Notes under the pieces: generated by a model | Told to the model about the DNA's origin: nothing | Databases searched by the model: none | Seen by the model: only the letters and a program-made list of their open reading frames with translations | Shown here: positions 1 to 10,821 of the stretch, in pieces | How the letters are laid out: each line of letters starts with the position of its first letter | Numbering within the stretch: position 1 is the first letter of the stretch | Source: Plasmodiophora brassicae | Lineage: Eukaryota > Endomyxa: Phytomyxea > Phytomyxea > Plasmodiophorida | Assembly: GCA_036867785.1 (NCBI GenBank) | Contig: CP145411.1 | Location: 1,054,001 to 1,118,000 of the forward strand | Direction of reading: 5' to 3' | Length of the DNA stretch: 64,000 bases | Program-made: the position numbers and the translations under genes

Positions 1-901
1 AGCCTCGGATATATACGCGTCTTGCAGCATTGCCGACAGTTGTTTCACCCGGACAGGAGTTGGCGATGGCGTATCCTTCTCGGAATACGGTTCCAAAGCA
101 GGTCGTTGCAGAAGCGAGAGTCTCTCGGCGCGAGGGGTCCCCCAAACCACGCCGGTGTCGTCAGTGTCCTCCAGTTGCGCCTGCAGAAGGCTTGCACGCG
201 GAGTCCTGACTGGACTGAGGATCATGGAATCGTCACGTTCAGGACTGGAAGGACACATCAGGTCCGATATTGTGCCGCCGCATTCCAAGTAAAGCAGACG
301 GAGCGACTCATTGATGACACTGATCGGCTCAGCTTTACAGGATATACCCTGTAGATGCTATTAGTGAAACATTTACACAGCGACGACAAGCGGGTTACCT
401 GCTGCAGGTACTGAACGGCACGCTCCATGGATGATTGCGCCTTAGCTAAAGCCGCAAGGCGTGCCCAGAAATGGGCACGTTGACGAACCGTTGGCTCGTC
501 ACGTGCCTCTTTGAGAATGCGTTCATCCTCTGCAGGGTTCTCGGAAGGTTTCCCATCGGCAATCATATCATTGACCGTCGCCAGGAGGTTGGTTTTCTTC
601 GACGCATTTGCTCGGAGCCGATCTTGCAGGACCTGGAGCCGATCTACGGCGGCTTCGACCTGCACGAAGAAGCGAAGTTGCACTGAAAACGCCCGTAAAG
701 CTGACACAACGGTTGTACCTTGAGGCGTTGCGGTGACGAGAACACGCGTCGGGATCGCGCTCCGAATTCTGCAGGCGTATCGCGTCGCCCGGCCTTGAAC
801 GACGGCACGGGCGGCACCTTGTTCTCCTTGGTCGGCCCTTGCGACGGCGGCACCGGCGGCACCCTATTCTCCTTGTTCGGCACCGACGACGGCGCTTGCA
901 T
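1..901 (-). CDS. Unknown protein, 5' part; runs off the left end
   Basis: Three exons read on the minus strand: 901..719, 659..399 and 327..1. The two introns are 59 and 71 nt, both GT-AG and both phase 0, and the frame stays open to the window edge, so the 3' end is missing. The N-terminus has two near-identical short repeats (NKENRVPPVP and KENKVPPVP). A charged, probably helical stretch rich in Arg, Glu and Lys follows, then a Ser/Pro-rich low-complexity part with several S/T-P sites. I do not recognise a family. The start is the ATG of the most 5' open exon. The exon chain is well supported by frame, but the function is unknown; the S/T-P sites would suit a regulated scaffold protein, which is only inference. 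Confidence 0.6.
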
Positions 902-1310
902 CCCTCCGCTCCTAATCTACAGTGCGCTCCACCGGACTCGTGGCAAACCCTTTCGACCTGTCGCCTGCCGCGGTGTGTCCAACTCGAAGTAGGCGCGCAA
1001 CGCCAACAAAAACGAACCACGCAAATGGCAGCGAACTTTTGACTTGGGAAACCAGTGGTAACTGGTAACGACCCCGGCGTATCTGCTCGGTTCGCGGAGC
1101 CCCGGATTTACAAGTACCCGAGATTCGAACTGCACGTTCGAGGTGCTCCCAGAATGATTCTGCAGGACGGAGCACCAGGGAAATGTCTATTTCGTATCCT
1201 TGCGCCCGCGAATGCTGGCTCTCGTGACGAAGTGCGCTGAAAGCAAGCGGTGGGGCATGCGGCCCTGTCCTTAATGCCTGGGCACTTGGTCTTGCCGCAA
1301 ACCATGTATG

Positions 1311-1684
1311 CTTCGACGACAATGACGAAATTCGCACAGGTGGGTTCACATCGGCGTCTCTTGTTGCTACTCTCACGCTGCGCTGCCGGGCGACGTGGCA
1401 TGACCTCCACGATGGCCTCCAGAAGCAGTCGTCGCGAGCATCCCAGTTACAGTCGCCATATCGCAGGTACCGCGCGGTCGATGTGCGCGCACACCCGCTC
1501 ATTCGCAAGCGAAGAAATTCGAAATATCACATTCCACAAGTGCTCCGTTAGACGGATGCTTCCCATACCTCTACAGCACCACTGGGAGTACGTCGAACGT
1601 GCAGGACATGCACAGTGCGTCGACAATGACGAACTCCTACACATGGGGGGGGGGGGGGGGGGGGGTTCACAGGGACGTCTCTTG
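1311..1684. repeat. Diverged direct repeat pair, second copy with a 21-G run
   Basis: The stretch 902-1841 between the first gene and the UNC-45 gene has no gene I can support. It holds an imperfect direct repeat: 1311-1363 and 1619-1684 share a GACAATGACGAA core and the end GTTCAC..GACGTCTCTTG (one mismatch or gap per few bases). Where the first copy reads GGTGGG, the second has an uninterrupted run of 21 G (1645-1665). On the minus strand both copies could encode a FVIV...C-type peptide, so this may be a relic of a repeated Cys-containing exon, but no complete frame is visible. Confidence 0.5.
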
Positions 1685-1841
1685 AACATACCCTCGTCCC
1701 GGACGGGGTCATGTGGAATCTATTTTTGGGTGGGAACGGCGCCGCCGCCTAAATTCGTCACTGTCGACGTCAGTACAATACGATTGAGCATCGCCTTGGT
1801 GCCGGGCATTTCGTCCAGCGTTCGTGATCAAGGTACCGTCC

Positions 1842-4210
1842 ATGGCGGGCGTGTCAACGCCGGCCGATCTGAAGGCGTCCGGGAACGCATTGTTCGCGCG
1901 AGGCGAGTACGACGCGGCGGTGTCGGCGTACACGTCGGCGCTGGCGTGTGCGGGCGTGCCCGCCGATCTGGCGCTGCAGTGCCGAGCGAACCGGGCGCAG
2001 GCCCTGCTGAAGCTCGACGAGTTCGGCCGCGCCCTGGCCGACGCCGAGGACGTCCTGCGTCGGGATCGCACCCACCTGAAATGCATGTACCGGCGGGGCC
2101 TGGCTCTGGAAGGGCTCGGGCGGTTCGGCGAGGCCCACGACCAGTACCAGGCCGTCCTGCGGCTATCACCTGGCAACAACGATGCACGATCCGCACTCGT
2201 TCGACTGGCCGACCCCATATCGAGTTCACCCATCGACCTACAGCGAATCGCGACCGGCTACGACCCGTCCTGGACCATCATCACCGACGAGCTCGTGGAC
2301 CGGTGCCTCGCCCGGGCGGCGTCCAGCGAGTCCTCCCCGCTGAAAGACGCCTCCCTACGACTGATGTTAACCGTCCGACCTCGGATCCATAACGAGCAAC
2401 GAATGTCGTGGCTTCTGGCGAATCTGCCGCAGATGGTGCCGTTGGCTACCGACGTGCTGGCGAATGGCGAACCCGCCGACAAGGACCTCGCCTTGATGCG
2501 GCGTAATATTATCAAGGCGATCGTCGATGCGGTCGCTTCACCTGAACTGCTGCGGGCGTTGGCATCGTTGCCGGCGTCGGTGCATGGCACGTTGCGATCT
2601 GCTCTGCTGCGACCGCTGCTTCTCGATTACGACGACAACAACAAGGACGTCGTGCATCTGCTGGCGATGCTATCGCGGTCCGACCCGGATGATTTCAGCA
2701 GGCGGGCCCTGGAGATTGCGGACGGGCAACCCAGGGCCTTGGCCAAGTTGCTGGTTGTGGCGCCCGCTGCCACCCAAACGTTTCTGGCGGACGCGACCCG
2801 TCTGTCCGCGCTGGTCGACCTCGCTGAAGGATGCGACCTCGTTGCCGTTCGCTGCCTGGCGCTCGCTGCCAGCCATCCGCCGATTCGTCAAGCGCTGGCC
2901 GACCAGACCCATCTGTTCGACATCGACGACCCAACCGGGTACGCGTGCCTGGCACTGGCGAAGCTCACCCAGAACAGGGGGACGGCTACACGAAAGGCGT
3001 GTATGCTGCTACGAGGCGAGTGCACCGAAGAACAGTGCCGTGTGGCGATCGAGGCGCTGCTCTACATGTCGGTGTACCGCGAGACGAAGTTGGCCATCTG
3101 CCAAGATCGCGCCTGCTTGGAGAACCTGCTGAGGGCCAGCGCCGACCGGTACGCCTTGGCACAGATCATTCTGTCCCTGGCCACATCCGCCGACGATCTG
3201 CGGTTTGAGAAGGACATGGAGAGCGAGCAGGTACCGTCGCCCGTCCGTCCTCGTCGTTCGCCAACACGTCTCACCGACCGACCGTGCAGGAGCGCCTGCG
3301 AGAGGTGGCCGCGAAAAGCATGCCGGAGAGTGCCAGCAACGTCGATTACGTTGCTGCGGCTGGCAGTGCCGAGGAGATCGCATCGACACGATCGGCACTG
3401 GTTAGTGCAGGTGCCACCAAGGCCCTTGCATCGATGATCGATGCGCCGCATTCGTCGATCGCCCTTCACGCGGCCGTCGCAAAGGCTTTTCTTCGACTGG
3501 CGGCGGACGCGGGCGCTCGTGGCCGCCTCGTTGCAGACGGCGCGCTGCGAGCATTGATTGCGATCCATGATGCCGTTCGACACGCCCCGGATTCCAGCGA
3601 TGACGACAGCAAGGGCGCGGAGCGACTCTCGGCATCGGCAAGGTACGACAGCGAGTTGTGCACAGCGCGGTTGTGTATCTCGACGAACCCGACGCTCCTG
3701 CCCGATCACGTGCAGGCAGCGCTGCCTGGGCTGCTGCTGTCGCTGCTGGAGTCGTCCCGTCACGAGATGCACGAGTACGAGGCGTTGCTGGCGCTGACGA
3801 ACGTGTCCAGCGCCGACGAGGACGCCCGGGAGCGGATCATGTGTCGCAATGGGTGGTCGAAGATCTCCTCGAGCCTAAGCAGCGGCAATGAACTCGTGCA
3901 GCTAGGCGCGCTGGAAGCGCTCGCCAACTTGGTGTCCTGCGCATCAGCCAGGAAGCGGTTGGCGTCTGCGGGCGGTCGCACCGACGTTGAACTGTTCCTG
4001 CTGTTCGCCAAGGCCGCTGGCGAAGATACGCGCATGCTGTGTGCCGCCCTGGCCGCACTGGCCATGATGTCAGACGACGCCGATATCGCCAGGACCATTG
4101 TGCAACTGGGCGGCATCGACATCGTCGAACGCATCGTCAAGACGACGACCGATGCTGATGTCGTCATCCGAGCGCAAGCGATCCTGGACGGTTGTAGGCC
4201 GCTGTCGTAA
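1842..4210 (+). CDS. UNC45: UNC-45 family myosin/Hsp90 co-chaperone
   Basis: Two exons, 1842..3230 and 3290..4210, separated by a 59-nt GT-AG intron in phase 0, give a 769-residue protein. Residues 1-110 form three TPR repeats (KASGNALFARGEYDAAVSAY is typical), the part that docks on Hsp90/Hsp70. The rest is an all-helical armadillo-like region ending in a UCS-type domain with LGALEALANL and LGGIDIVERI repeats. This order and length are usual for UNC-45, which folds myosin motor domains in the cytoplasm. The ATG at 1842 was chosen because the frame upstream only offers GTG and the TPR begins within ten residues. Nothing looks broken. The family call is firm; myosin as client comes from the family. 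Confidence 0.87.
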
Positions 4211-4424
4211 ATAATATTCAAGAGTGGACATGGTCATCTGTCTCTCTCTCTGTCAGCACATGTCGCAGTCGGATCTGCGTTGGCTGATGTCCTGCACGTC
4301 CGGGTCGTGGGACGCGTACAGACGTTATCGTTAGGTGGCGGATCATATTTGGTACCCGCTCCCAGTAGAGTTCGTCTGTGAGGTCGGCTGGTTCGTCGTC
4401 GTCGCCACCTCGGTCCACGGCCGC

Positions 4425-6106
4425 ATGTCGCGACGAGCGGAAACGTTGGCGCATCGCCTGCTGAACCGTTCCACTGGACCGTCGTACGCGAAATCGTCAG
4501 GTATGCCAGCGGCGGGTCGCAGGACCTCTCGTGTCGTGGCACTGAGATTCATCCCGTTAGGAAGGCAGACCGGCCTGGAGGACACGCTCCAGAAGGAATA
4601 CATCACGAACCTGCAGCAGCAGATCTACTTCCTCGAACTTGAACTGCGCCTGCTGAAGGAAGGTCATGGGCCAAGCGGGAAATCGCCTGCGTCGGCGTCG
4701 GCGGCGACGACCGCAGGGCGAGGTGCAGCGAAGAAAACGCCTGCCGCTGGAGAGTATAACCCGCGAGCACACGAACCGTTCCGACCTGCTCGGGACGGCG
4801 ACTTTGAAGAGCACATGCGCGAGGCTCGAATCAAGTACGAGGCGCTGGAACAACAGTACGAACAGCAGCTGGAGGAGCTGCAGAAGGCAGTCGACGAGGC
4901 TGCCATTGCCAAGGACAGCGCCCTGGCTGAACTGACACGGGAGCGCGAACGCGTCGCCGATCTGGGCAAGCGCGAGCGAACGATCGTTGCTGACCACGAG
5001 GCGGAGAAGACGCGCACGCTGCGAACCGAGATTGATTTGAGGAAACGGGCGGAACGGGCTGAAGCCGCTTTGGGCCAGCGCTGCACAGAGCTGGACCAGG
5101 CCAAGGAGCGCAACCGAACCGACCGTGTCGAGGGTGCCGTTGCCGTCCAGGGGCTTCGCGACGAGCTCGCCGCGCTACGAGACGCTGAGCGTCGAGCGCA
5201 AGCGGAAGCGTCCAAGGCGACGGATCGCGCCCTGGACCTGGAGAAGAAGCTTGTCGAACTTGAGGAGCGGTTCCGGATCAAGTTCGGCGACGGCGGCAAC
5301 GCGACTGGCGACGAACGCGGCGGAGCCGCCGAGGTCGAAGAGCTTCGCATGACGATCAAGAAGCTGGAGCTGGAGCTTTCGGCAGCTGAGGCAGCCGACA
5401 CCCGTCGTCAGGCGCAATGTCAAGCGTACCTGAAGGAGATCGCCGACCTCAAGGTCGCTCTAACGACCGTCAACGAGCGTGTCGCGCGAGAGGAATCACG
5501 CGCCGCTGATACATCACGAAGCCAGGCGCGGTGGAGCGACGAGCTCGTCTCGTTGCGGCACCGCCTTCACACGATGGAATCACTGGTACGTCCCAGTCCC
5601 GCCGTATTAGGGCGCAGCTCATATGCCGGGTCCAGCGGGTCGAAGACCAACGCCTGATCGAGGCGCAGGCGAAGCAGATCACGAACCTGCGCCGGGAGCT
5701 GGCGACGGCCAGCGATGAGCGCGACGACGTCGTTAACGAGAACGCGTGCGTCAAGACGGATCTGGCGGCGCTTCGCGATGAGGTGGACAAGCTGGACGCC
5801 CGGAACTCTCAGCTACTGGCCGAGAATCGGGTCTTGACGGAGACGTGCGAGGCGCGGGATGCGACGATCGCGTCGTTGCAGGAGGCGGCGGAGACGGCGA
5901 CGAAGGAGCGGGTGGCAGCGATGAGTCGTGTGGCGCACATGCAGAAGCAGGTCGAACTGCACCAGTCGGTGGAGGTGTTCAAGCGGGCCGACCTGCAAGG
6001 CCTGGTGAACAGCAACCTGCAGATGGTGCGGAACCTAGAGAGCATTGCCAGCAAGATGCAGGTAGCGACGGTGGACGACCTCGACCCGGCCGATAACAAG
6101 AAATAG
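4425..6106 (+). CDS. Long coiled-coil protein with an NLQQQIYFLELE motif
   Basis: Exons 4425..4500, 4561..5585 and 5636..6106 (introns 60 and 50 nt) give 523 residues. The first intron is a multiple of three and free of stops, so it can be read through; the splice is inferred from its GT-AG ends and typical length. After a short basic N-terminus comes EYITNLQQQIYFLELELRLL, a block of a sort often kept in centrosomal or flagellar coiled-coil proteins. About 400 residues of heptad-rich Glu/Lys/Arg/Ala sequence follow, with a short Gly break (FGDGGNATGDERGG). There are no membrane segments. It lies 215 bp downstream of UNC-45 on the same strand and converges on SerRS. A cytoskeletal or basal-body role is inference; I cannot name an orthologue. 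Confidence 0.7.
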
Positions 6107-6226
6107 AACATCCCGCGCGCCACCAGCAACGCTGCCATGCTGCAATTGAGACACTTTAATGCATGCGACGATTACAATGACGTTCGGGATGATACAGATC
6201 GCGTGTACGAAAGGTGCTGGTCACGT

Positions 6227-7799
6227 TCAGTTGTTGGCGGGCGCCGCCTTCATAGTTCGCTGGAACGGGATGAAGGTCATGCCTCCCATGTAGGGCTGAA
6301 GGACTTCCGGTACATTGACGCCGTCCTCGGTCTGATAGTTCTCCAGGAGGCAGCAGATGGTCCGCTCCGTTGCCGTCAACGTCGAGTTCAGCATGTGCAC
6401 GTAGGATTTACGCGCCAACTTGTCTTCCCTCATAGCGCCGAATCGCGTCTCCATGGCCCTCGACTGGTAGTCGGTACAGTTCGAGCAGGACACCAGCTCG
6501 CGGTAGTCCTCCCGAGCTGGGAACCAGGCCTCCAGGTCATACTTCTTCGCGGCCGCATTGTTCAACGCGCCAGACACAATGGCGACAACGCGGTACGACA
6601 GTCCGAGCGACTGGTAGAACTCCTCGGCATGGCCGATCATCTCCTCCATCATGTCCCAGGAGTGGGCCGGATCCGTCAGGACGAACTGTTCCACCTTCTC
6701 GAACTGGTGCACGCGGAAAATGCCCCACGTATCCTTTCCATGCGATCCCGCCTGGCACGACACCATTCATCGGAATGTCGTTTGCAGGAGGACACCTCAG
6801 GAACGATTACCTCTCGGCGGAAACACGTTGAGACCCCGGCATACTTCAGTGGCAACTCCTTGGCCGTCAGCCACTTGTTGCGATGCAAGGCGGAGATCGG
6901 CTGCTCCGACGTGGCAATCAAGTACTTGTTGCCTTCGGTGTCGCCATCATGTTCGACAACCTTGTACAGAGCTTCGTGGAACTCTTCCAGCTGGGCGGTT
7001 TGCGCCATGACGTCCTGGTTCATGAAGAACGGCGGCTGCACAGGTGTGTCTGCATCAATGATCAGTGTCTGGAGGCGCGACGGCGGCATGATGCCATAGC
7101 AGACTGACATCCTTTCTTCATCAGGAACGCCAGGCCGTAGCTGATCAACGCCTGGTTCAGCAGGACGCCTGGTCCAGTCAGGAAGTACGCCCGATGGCCG
7201 GCAACGTCAACACCGGCCTCCCATTCGTACCCCTTGATTCGGTACAGCAGTTCGTGGTGGTGCTGCATCCAGGGCTCCCTAGCACGGCGCTGCCCATGCT
7301 CTTTCACGACCTGGTTGTCGTCCTCATTCTGGCTGATGGGAACGCTGACGCCACGCGTCAGAATCGTGGTGAGCGTCAGGAGAGCCACACGACACTACCT
7401 GTCATGAACATAGTTTCCGATCGTCTTGATGGCACGAGACAGTTCCTCTTCGAGATCTGCCGCTCTGCACCACACTGCGTTAGACCCGACACGGGACGTA
7501 AAACGTTGCGGGTCCTACTTCTTAATGGCGGCCTGCAGGGCCTCAGGAAGCAGTTTCGCCTCCTCCATCAGGTCGGACGCATCCTGCTTCTGCTTCTTGC
7601 GCTGGCCGATCTCCTTCGACAGCGCGTTCTTCTTCTTCTGCACCATCTCGACCTGGAACTGCGCCTGCCGCCATTGCTCATCGAGGGCGATCAGCCCATC
7701 AACCTGCTCGACCGGCTTGTATCGCCGCCGAAGCAGCTCCCGGACCCTGCTCGAGTCGCCGTCCTTGTAATCGCGAATATCGTTGATGTCGATCGGCAT
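6227..7799 (-). CDS. SARS1: Seryl-tRNA synthetase, cytosolic type
   Basis: Five exons on the minus strand: 7799..7519, 7464..7399, 7344..7109, 7049..6811 and 6751..6227, with introns of 54, 54, 59 and 59 nt. They give 448 residues, normal for this enzyme. It charges tRNA-Ser with serine using ATP. Residues 1-110 form the helical tRNA-binding arm ([15 protein letters not shown]). The class II core follows with [14 protein letters not shown], the [11 protein letters not shown] and [20 protein letters not shown] (motif 2) blocks, and motif 3 near the end ([19 protein letters not shown]). Every exon junction restores a family-conserved residue, for example KKG|Y and RRE|AGS. The gene converges with the coiled-coil gene, 120 bp away. 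Confidence 0.93.
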
Positions 7800-8310
7800 G
7801 ATCGCTCTGCGGCGAAACAGACCAGCTGCGCGCGATCGGCGTCGTGTGGGTGAGCCGGACGCCGCTGCGGACCGCGCCGCGGACACCGAGTCACCGTCGC
7901 CCAGGTTCGTGATACGTTCGTTTTAATAAAACGCTCAACACCGCCGACTGCATATTGTACTTATCTACGTATCGTGCCTAACTTGGGGGTGTGGTAGAAA
8001 ACGCGACTCACTCTGCGGTGCATGCCGAACTCGGGCAGAGCGGCTCACGGTTCTGGTTCAGCTGTCGTGGCGGATTCGATTTTTGCGCTGGGCGGACAAT
8101 CTGGCGACTTGGGAGCGATCTTCATCGGTTCTGCCGCGGCAAAGTGACCGCGTCGGAACGTGTCACAGCGCCGGTACAGAGGGCGATCCGCACGCGAACG
8201 TGACGCATGCCGCGTGGGAGTTTGGGTATCCCGATGACGTTGGCGACGCGTTTGTGACTATGCGATACCGTGGCTCCGACCGGGCGATCCATGGGCACTC
8301 GTAAGCGGCG

Positions 8311-8679
8311 ATGCTGGTCGGCAAGGCGCTAAGTCGTCGTCCGAGCTTCAACTCGCTACAGTCGGCACTGCAACAGCCGGGCAAGGCTCGCGCCTACCCG
8401 ACCGGCAAAGTCAACGTCAAGACGGCCATCAAGTCGGGCATGAAGAAGGTCAAGAGTGGCGGCGACTTAACCGCCCTTGGACGGGCGACGGTCACTCGTC
8501 AGGTCATCCACGATACGGCGTCGCTGACGTCTGCGGTCGCATCTGGCGCTGTGGAATCATCGGTCACCGGCAGGGCGGGCCGTAGTCTGGCGGTCCCGAA
8601 GACAGTCGCGCTCATAACCGTCGCGTCGGCAGTCGTCTTCGCCCTGGGGCGCATCCTACGAGCACAGACAAAAGCGTGA
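8311..8679 (+). CDS. Small basic protein with a C-terminal membrane anchor
   Basis: A single-exon frame of 122 residues. The first 90 are basic and rich in Ser, Thr, Lys and Ala. A hydrophobic segment (TVALITVASAVVFALG, about residues 99-114) sits nearly at the end and is followed by RILRAQTKA, the pattern of a tail-anchored protein. No signal peptide or known domain is visible. It diverges from SerRS, with about 510 bp between the starts. The ATG at 8311 is the first in frame. I do not recognise a family; membrane location is inferred only from the tail. Confidence 0.5.
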   Translation: MLVGKALSRRPSFNSLQSALQQPGKARAYPTGKVNVKTAIKSGMKKVKSGGDLTALGRATVTRQVIHDTASLTSAVASGAVESSVTGRAGRSLAVPKTVALITVASAVVFALGRILRAQTKA

Positions 8680-8808
8680 CAATACACATCGCGGTCGCTC
8701 TCTTCAAACAAGCAACACCATGCAAGGAGTCTTAAGCGACCCGACGACGGAATCAGATTTATTTCGATTACCGTCACGCCCGGTCGCTCCAGCTGGTCGT
8801 CCCGTGCA

Positions 8809-9201
8809 TCACGGCCTTGACTCGGCTTCGTTCAACACGTACTCGATGGGATCGGCGAACGAAACCGTCTTCGTGGGTCCTTGCGTTCCTCGGCGAAGGG
8901 CACTTCGGAGATTGGCTGAGTCGTTGCGAACCTTGATCCGGGTGGGTATCACACAGTCTCTTGCAAACGACCTTATCTTTCGCCTGATCCGGACCTGGGC
9001 GGCCACATTCCACCAGGGTGTTCGCCGCAAAGTCTCTCGCTCGGCGGTCAGCATGGCGAAGCACTCGGTGGCATTGCCAGCGAACGCCGGATTGCTACGC
9101 GCTGAGATTCTACCCTGTGCACCGGTAGGCTGGACGCATAACGATGCAATCAGGGCGATCGCAGCGAACGCCGATACGGTCGCTGGGGCGGACCTGAACA
9201 T
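8809..9201 (-). CDS. Small secreted-type protein (signal peptide, unknown)
   Basis: A minus-strand frame of 130 residues starting at the ATG at 9201. The N-terminus MFRSAPATVSAFAAIALIAS has a short polar start and a clear hydrophobic core ending near PTGAQ, which looks like a signal peptide. The mature part is basic, has two cysteines and ends with KTVSFADPIEYVLNE. KTVSF resembles the RVxF-type docking motif for protein phosphatase 1, but such short motifs occur by chance. The opposite strand is also open here (8720-9262). I prefer the minus strand because its third codon positions are richer in G/C, like the sure genes nearby, and because of the signal peptide. Function unknown. Confidence 0.42.
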   Translation of the reverse strand: MFRSAPATVSAFAAIALIASLCVQPTGAQGRISARSNPAFAGNATECFAMLTAERETLRRTPWWNVAAQVRIRRKIRSFARDCVIPTRIKVRNDSANLRSALRRGTQGPTKTVSFADPIEYVLNEAESRP

Positions 9202-9239
9202 GACAGGGCCGTGGGCATCCACGAGAACGCCACAGGAAG

Positions 9240-9403
9240 TCACGGGAATCGCCCAAGAATAACTTTTGGCGCAGCAAGGCTGCGGGGCTGCGCTCGGTCA
9301 GCCACGAACCGCCGCCGCTGAATGGTGGCGCACTTCCGATTGGAAAAGGTTCACCGTCGATTGTCTACAACCTGATCAAGATGGGCAGTATCGATGCACC
9401 CTG
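9240..9403 (+). other. Open stretch that may be a last exon
   Basis: Between the secreted-type frame and the next gene, the plus strand reads NNFWRSKAAGLRSVSHEPPP and on to PSIVYNLIKMGSIDAP before a stop at 9403. The composition looks coding, but the frame has no ATG before residue 40 and I could not find an upstream exon that joins in phase. It may be the last exon of an unresolved plus-strand gene or may be chance. Confidence 0.25.
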
Positions 9404-9513
9404 AGGACGTTGCACATGTACGCTTACGGCGTACATGTTACCTAGTTCCCGTGCCGCAGATTCAGAGATCGTCGCAGGTACCAGGGCGGTCGGCATACGA
9501 GGGGCTGCCGTAA

Positions 9514-10209
9514 ATGAACGATGCATCGCCGGACCTAGCGGCGCTGCTTCGACAGGGCAACGTCGATCGGGTTATACAGGCGGTTGACAATGACCTGTCC
9601 TGGTCGGGGCTCCGGCGGCAACTCGCAGGTCGCTGGGATGCGATCGCATCGTTCCTCGACATGGACCGTGGTGCCATGTCACAGTCGCTCCACGTCGACC
9701 TGCTGCGACTAGTCATCGCGCGAGTTCGTGCTGAAACGGACCTTGCCGCCGACCTGATACTTGAAAAGACATTGACGCAGGTGCCAGATGCGGTCGCAGA
9801 CGAAGGCTGTCGTGACCCTCGGCCCTCCTCTGCACGGGTCGATCGGCAACCAGTCGACCTGCCAGGATCAGCCAGACAGCAGTACTACTACAAGTTGGTC
9901 GGTCTGGTTGGCGGGAGGTTCTTCTCCCTGTACGATGGCGTCACCGAGTACAAGATGGGGGAGATGCTGCAACCGAGCAGCGGCCGGGGAGTATTCGTCT
10001 ACGCTGACCAGCGTATCGCTGGACATAATCGACCGCACCTGCCGCGATCGTCCAAGCTTAAAGGCGCCCCGCGAGTCCTGCTCCGATTAAAAGCGATTGG
10101 CGAGCCTCGACGGTCGGCCAGCAATCCCGATAAGGTCGCCTTCGACGCCGTCATCCCCGTCCAGGTTGTTCGGCGGATCGCCCCGCGACGACACCTGTCA
10201 GAATGGTGA
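9514..10209 (+). CDS. Unknown protein with a YKLVGLVGGRFFSLYDG domain
   Basis: A 231-residue frame from the ATG at 9514. The first 90 residues look helical (leucine- and arginine-rich repeats of about 30 residues). From about residue 128 the sequence YYYKLVGLVGGRFFSLYDGV continues with TEYKMGEMLQPSSGRGVFVY. This beta-rich block resembles a C-terminal module that I have seen in uncharacterised protist and viral ankyrin-type proteins (K-x-V..G.YFS.YDG...Y..G); I cannot name the family. The stretch 9781-9880 is less protein-like and might be an unspliced intron, but I found no in-phase splice pair. Function unknown. Confidence 0.55.
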   Translation: MNDASPDLAALLRQGNVDRVIQAVDNDLSWSGLRRQLAGRWDAIASFLDMDRGAMSQSLHVDLLRLVIARVRAETDLAADLILEKTLTQVPDAVADEGCRDPRPSSARVDRQPVDLPGSARQQYYYKLVGLVGGRFFSLYDGVTEYKMGEMLQPSSGRGVFVYADQRIAGHNRPHLPRSSKLKGAPRVLLRLKAIGEPRRSASNPDKVAFDAVIPVQVVRRIAPRRHLSEW

Positions 10210-10262
10210 CCAATACAGTTCATATGTTTAGTCCAGCGCCTTATGCCCGCCTAACACAATGT

Positions 10263-10613
10263 TCACCCTGTTCCGGAGCGAGTGGAGTCGTTGCAGCAAC
10301 CCAAGAAGAACTTCGTTGCCAGACTCGACACTCTAAACACACATTCGTCAGAACACGAATCGTTCAAGGGCACCCATGCCCACACCTGTACGAGGTCGCG
10401 CCGTGCCGGATCCCCATCGACGTCCTCATCGGCGTCGTCGAGTGCGGTTAGACACTCAACGAGCGCCTTGTGCGCCGCGGCCTGTTCGTCACGATGTCGT
10501 GCCAGATCGTCAGCGTGCGCCTGCGACGACATGGCCAGGCGGATCGCGTCGACGAACGCCATCGACTGCTCCAGCACGGCATCCAGGGCCGCGCGCGCTT
10601 GCTCCACCGACAT
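10263..10613 (-). CDS. Short helical protein, unknown
   Basis: From the ATG at 10613 the minus strand encodes MSVEQARAALDAVLEQSMAF and continues as an alanine-rich helical protein. After DPARRDLVQ (about residue 78) there is a GT (near 10380), beyond which the composition changes, so the end of the frame at 10263 may belong to an intron or a second exon that I could not place. It diverges from the POZ-LRR gene, sharing a 208-bp upstream region. Small helical subunits of complexes such as Mediator look like this, but there is no firm match. Confidence 0.4.
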   Translation of the reverse strand: MSVEQARAALDAVLEQSMAFVDAIRLAMSSQAHADDLARHRDEQAAAHKALVECLTALDDADEDVDGDPARRDLVQVWAWVPLNDSCSDECVFRVSSLATKFFLGCCNDSTRSGTG

Positions 10614-10821
10614 CTCGGCCGCGCCCAGTCGCGCACCTCCGAAGCTGCCGCCTGTCGCGCGTCTCTCTCTCACTGAGTCTCTCGGCACCGCTGACAGCTC
10701 GAACCATCTGACCTATGTAGATACCTTTGGTGACCGTAGGCAGATCATATGCGGTCGGGCATGTACTTCTGGTAGGAATCTCGCGGGTCGCCGTCCTTGT
10801 GAGCCATCGCGCGTTTGGCGC

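Noticed and set aside
1250-2392. 380-residue plus-strand frame across the 21-G run
   Set aside because: It reads glycine from the G run and arginine-rich nonsense in the UNC-45 exon, which is clearly coding in another frame.
8720-9262. 180-residue plus-strand frame opposite the secreted-type protein
   Set aside because: Third codon positions are poorer in G/C than in the minus frame and no domain is seen; kept only as an alternative.
10282-10821. N-terminal extension of the POZ-LRR frame
   Set aside because: Ser/Arg/Cys-rich sequence that is the shadow of the minus-strand helical gene; a good ATG exists at 10822.
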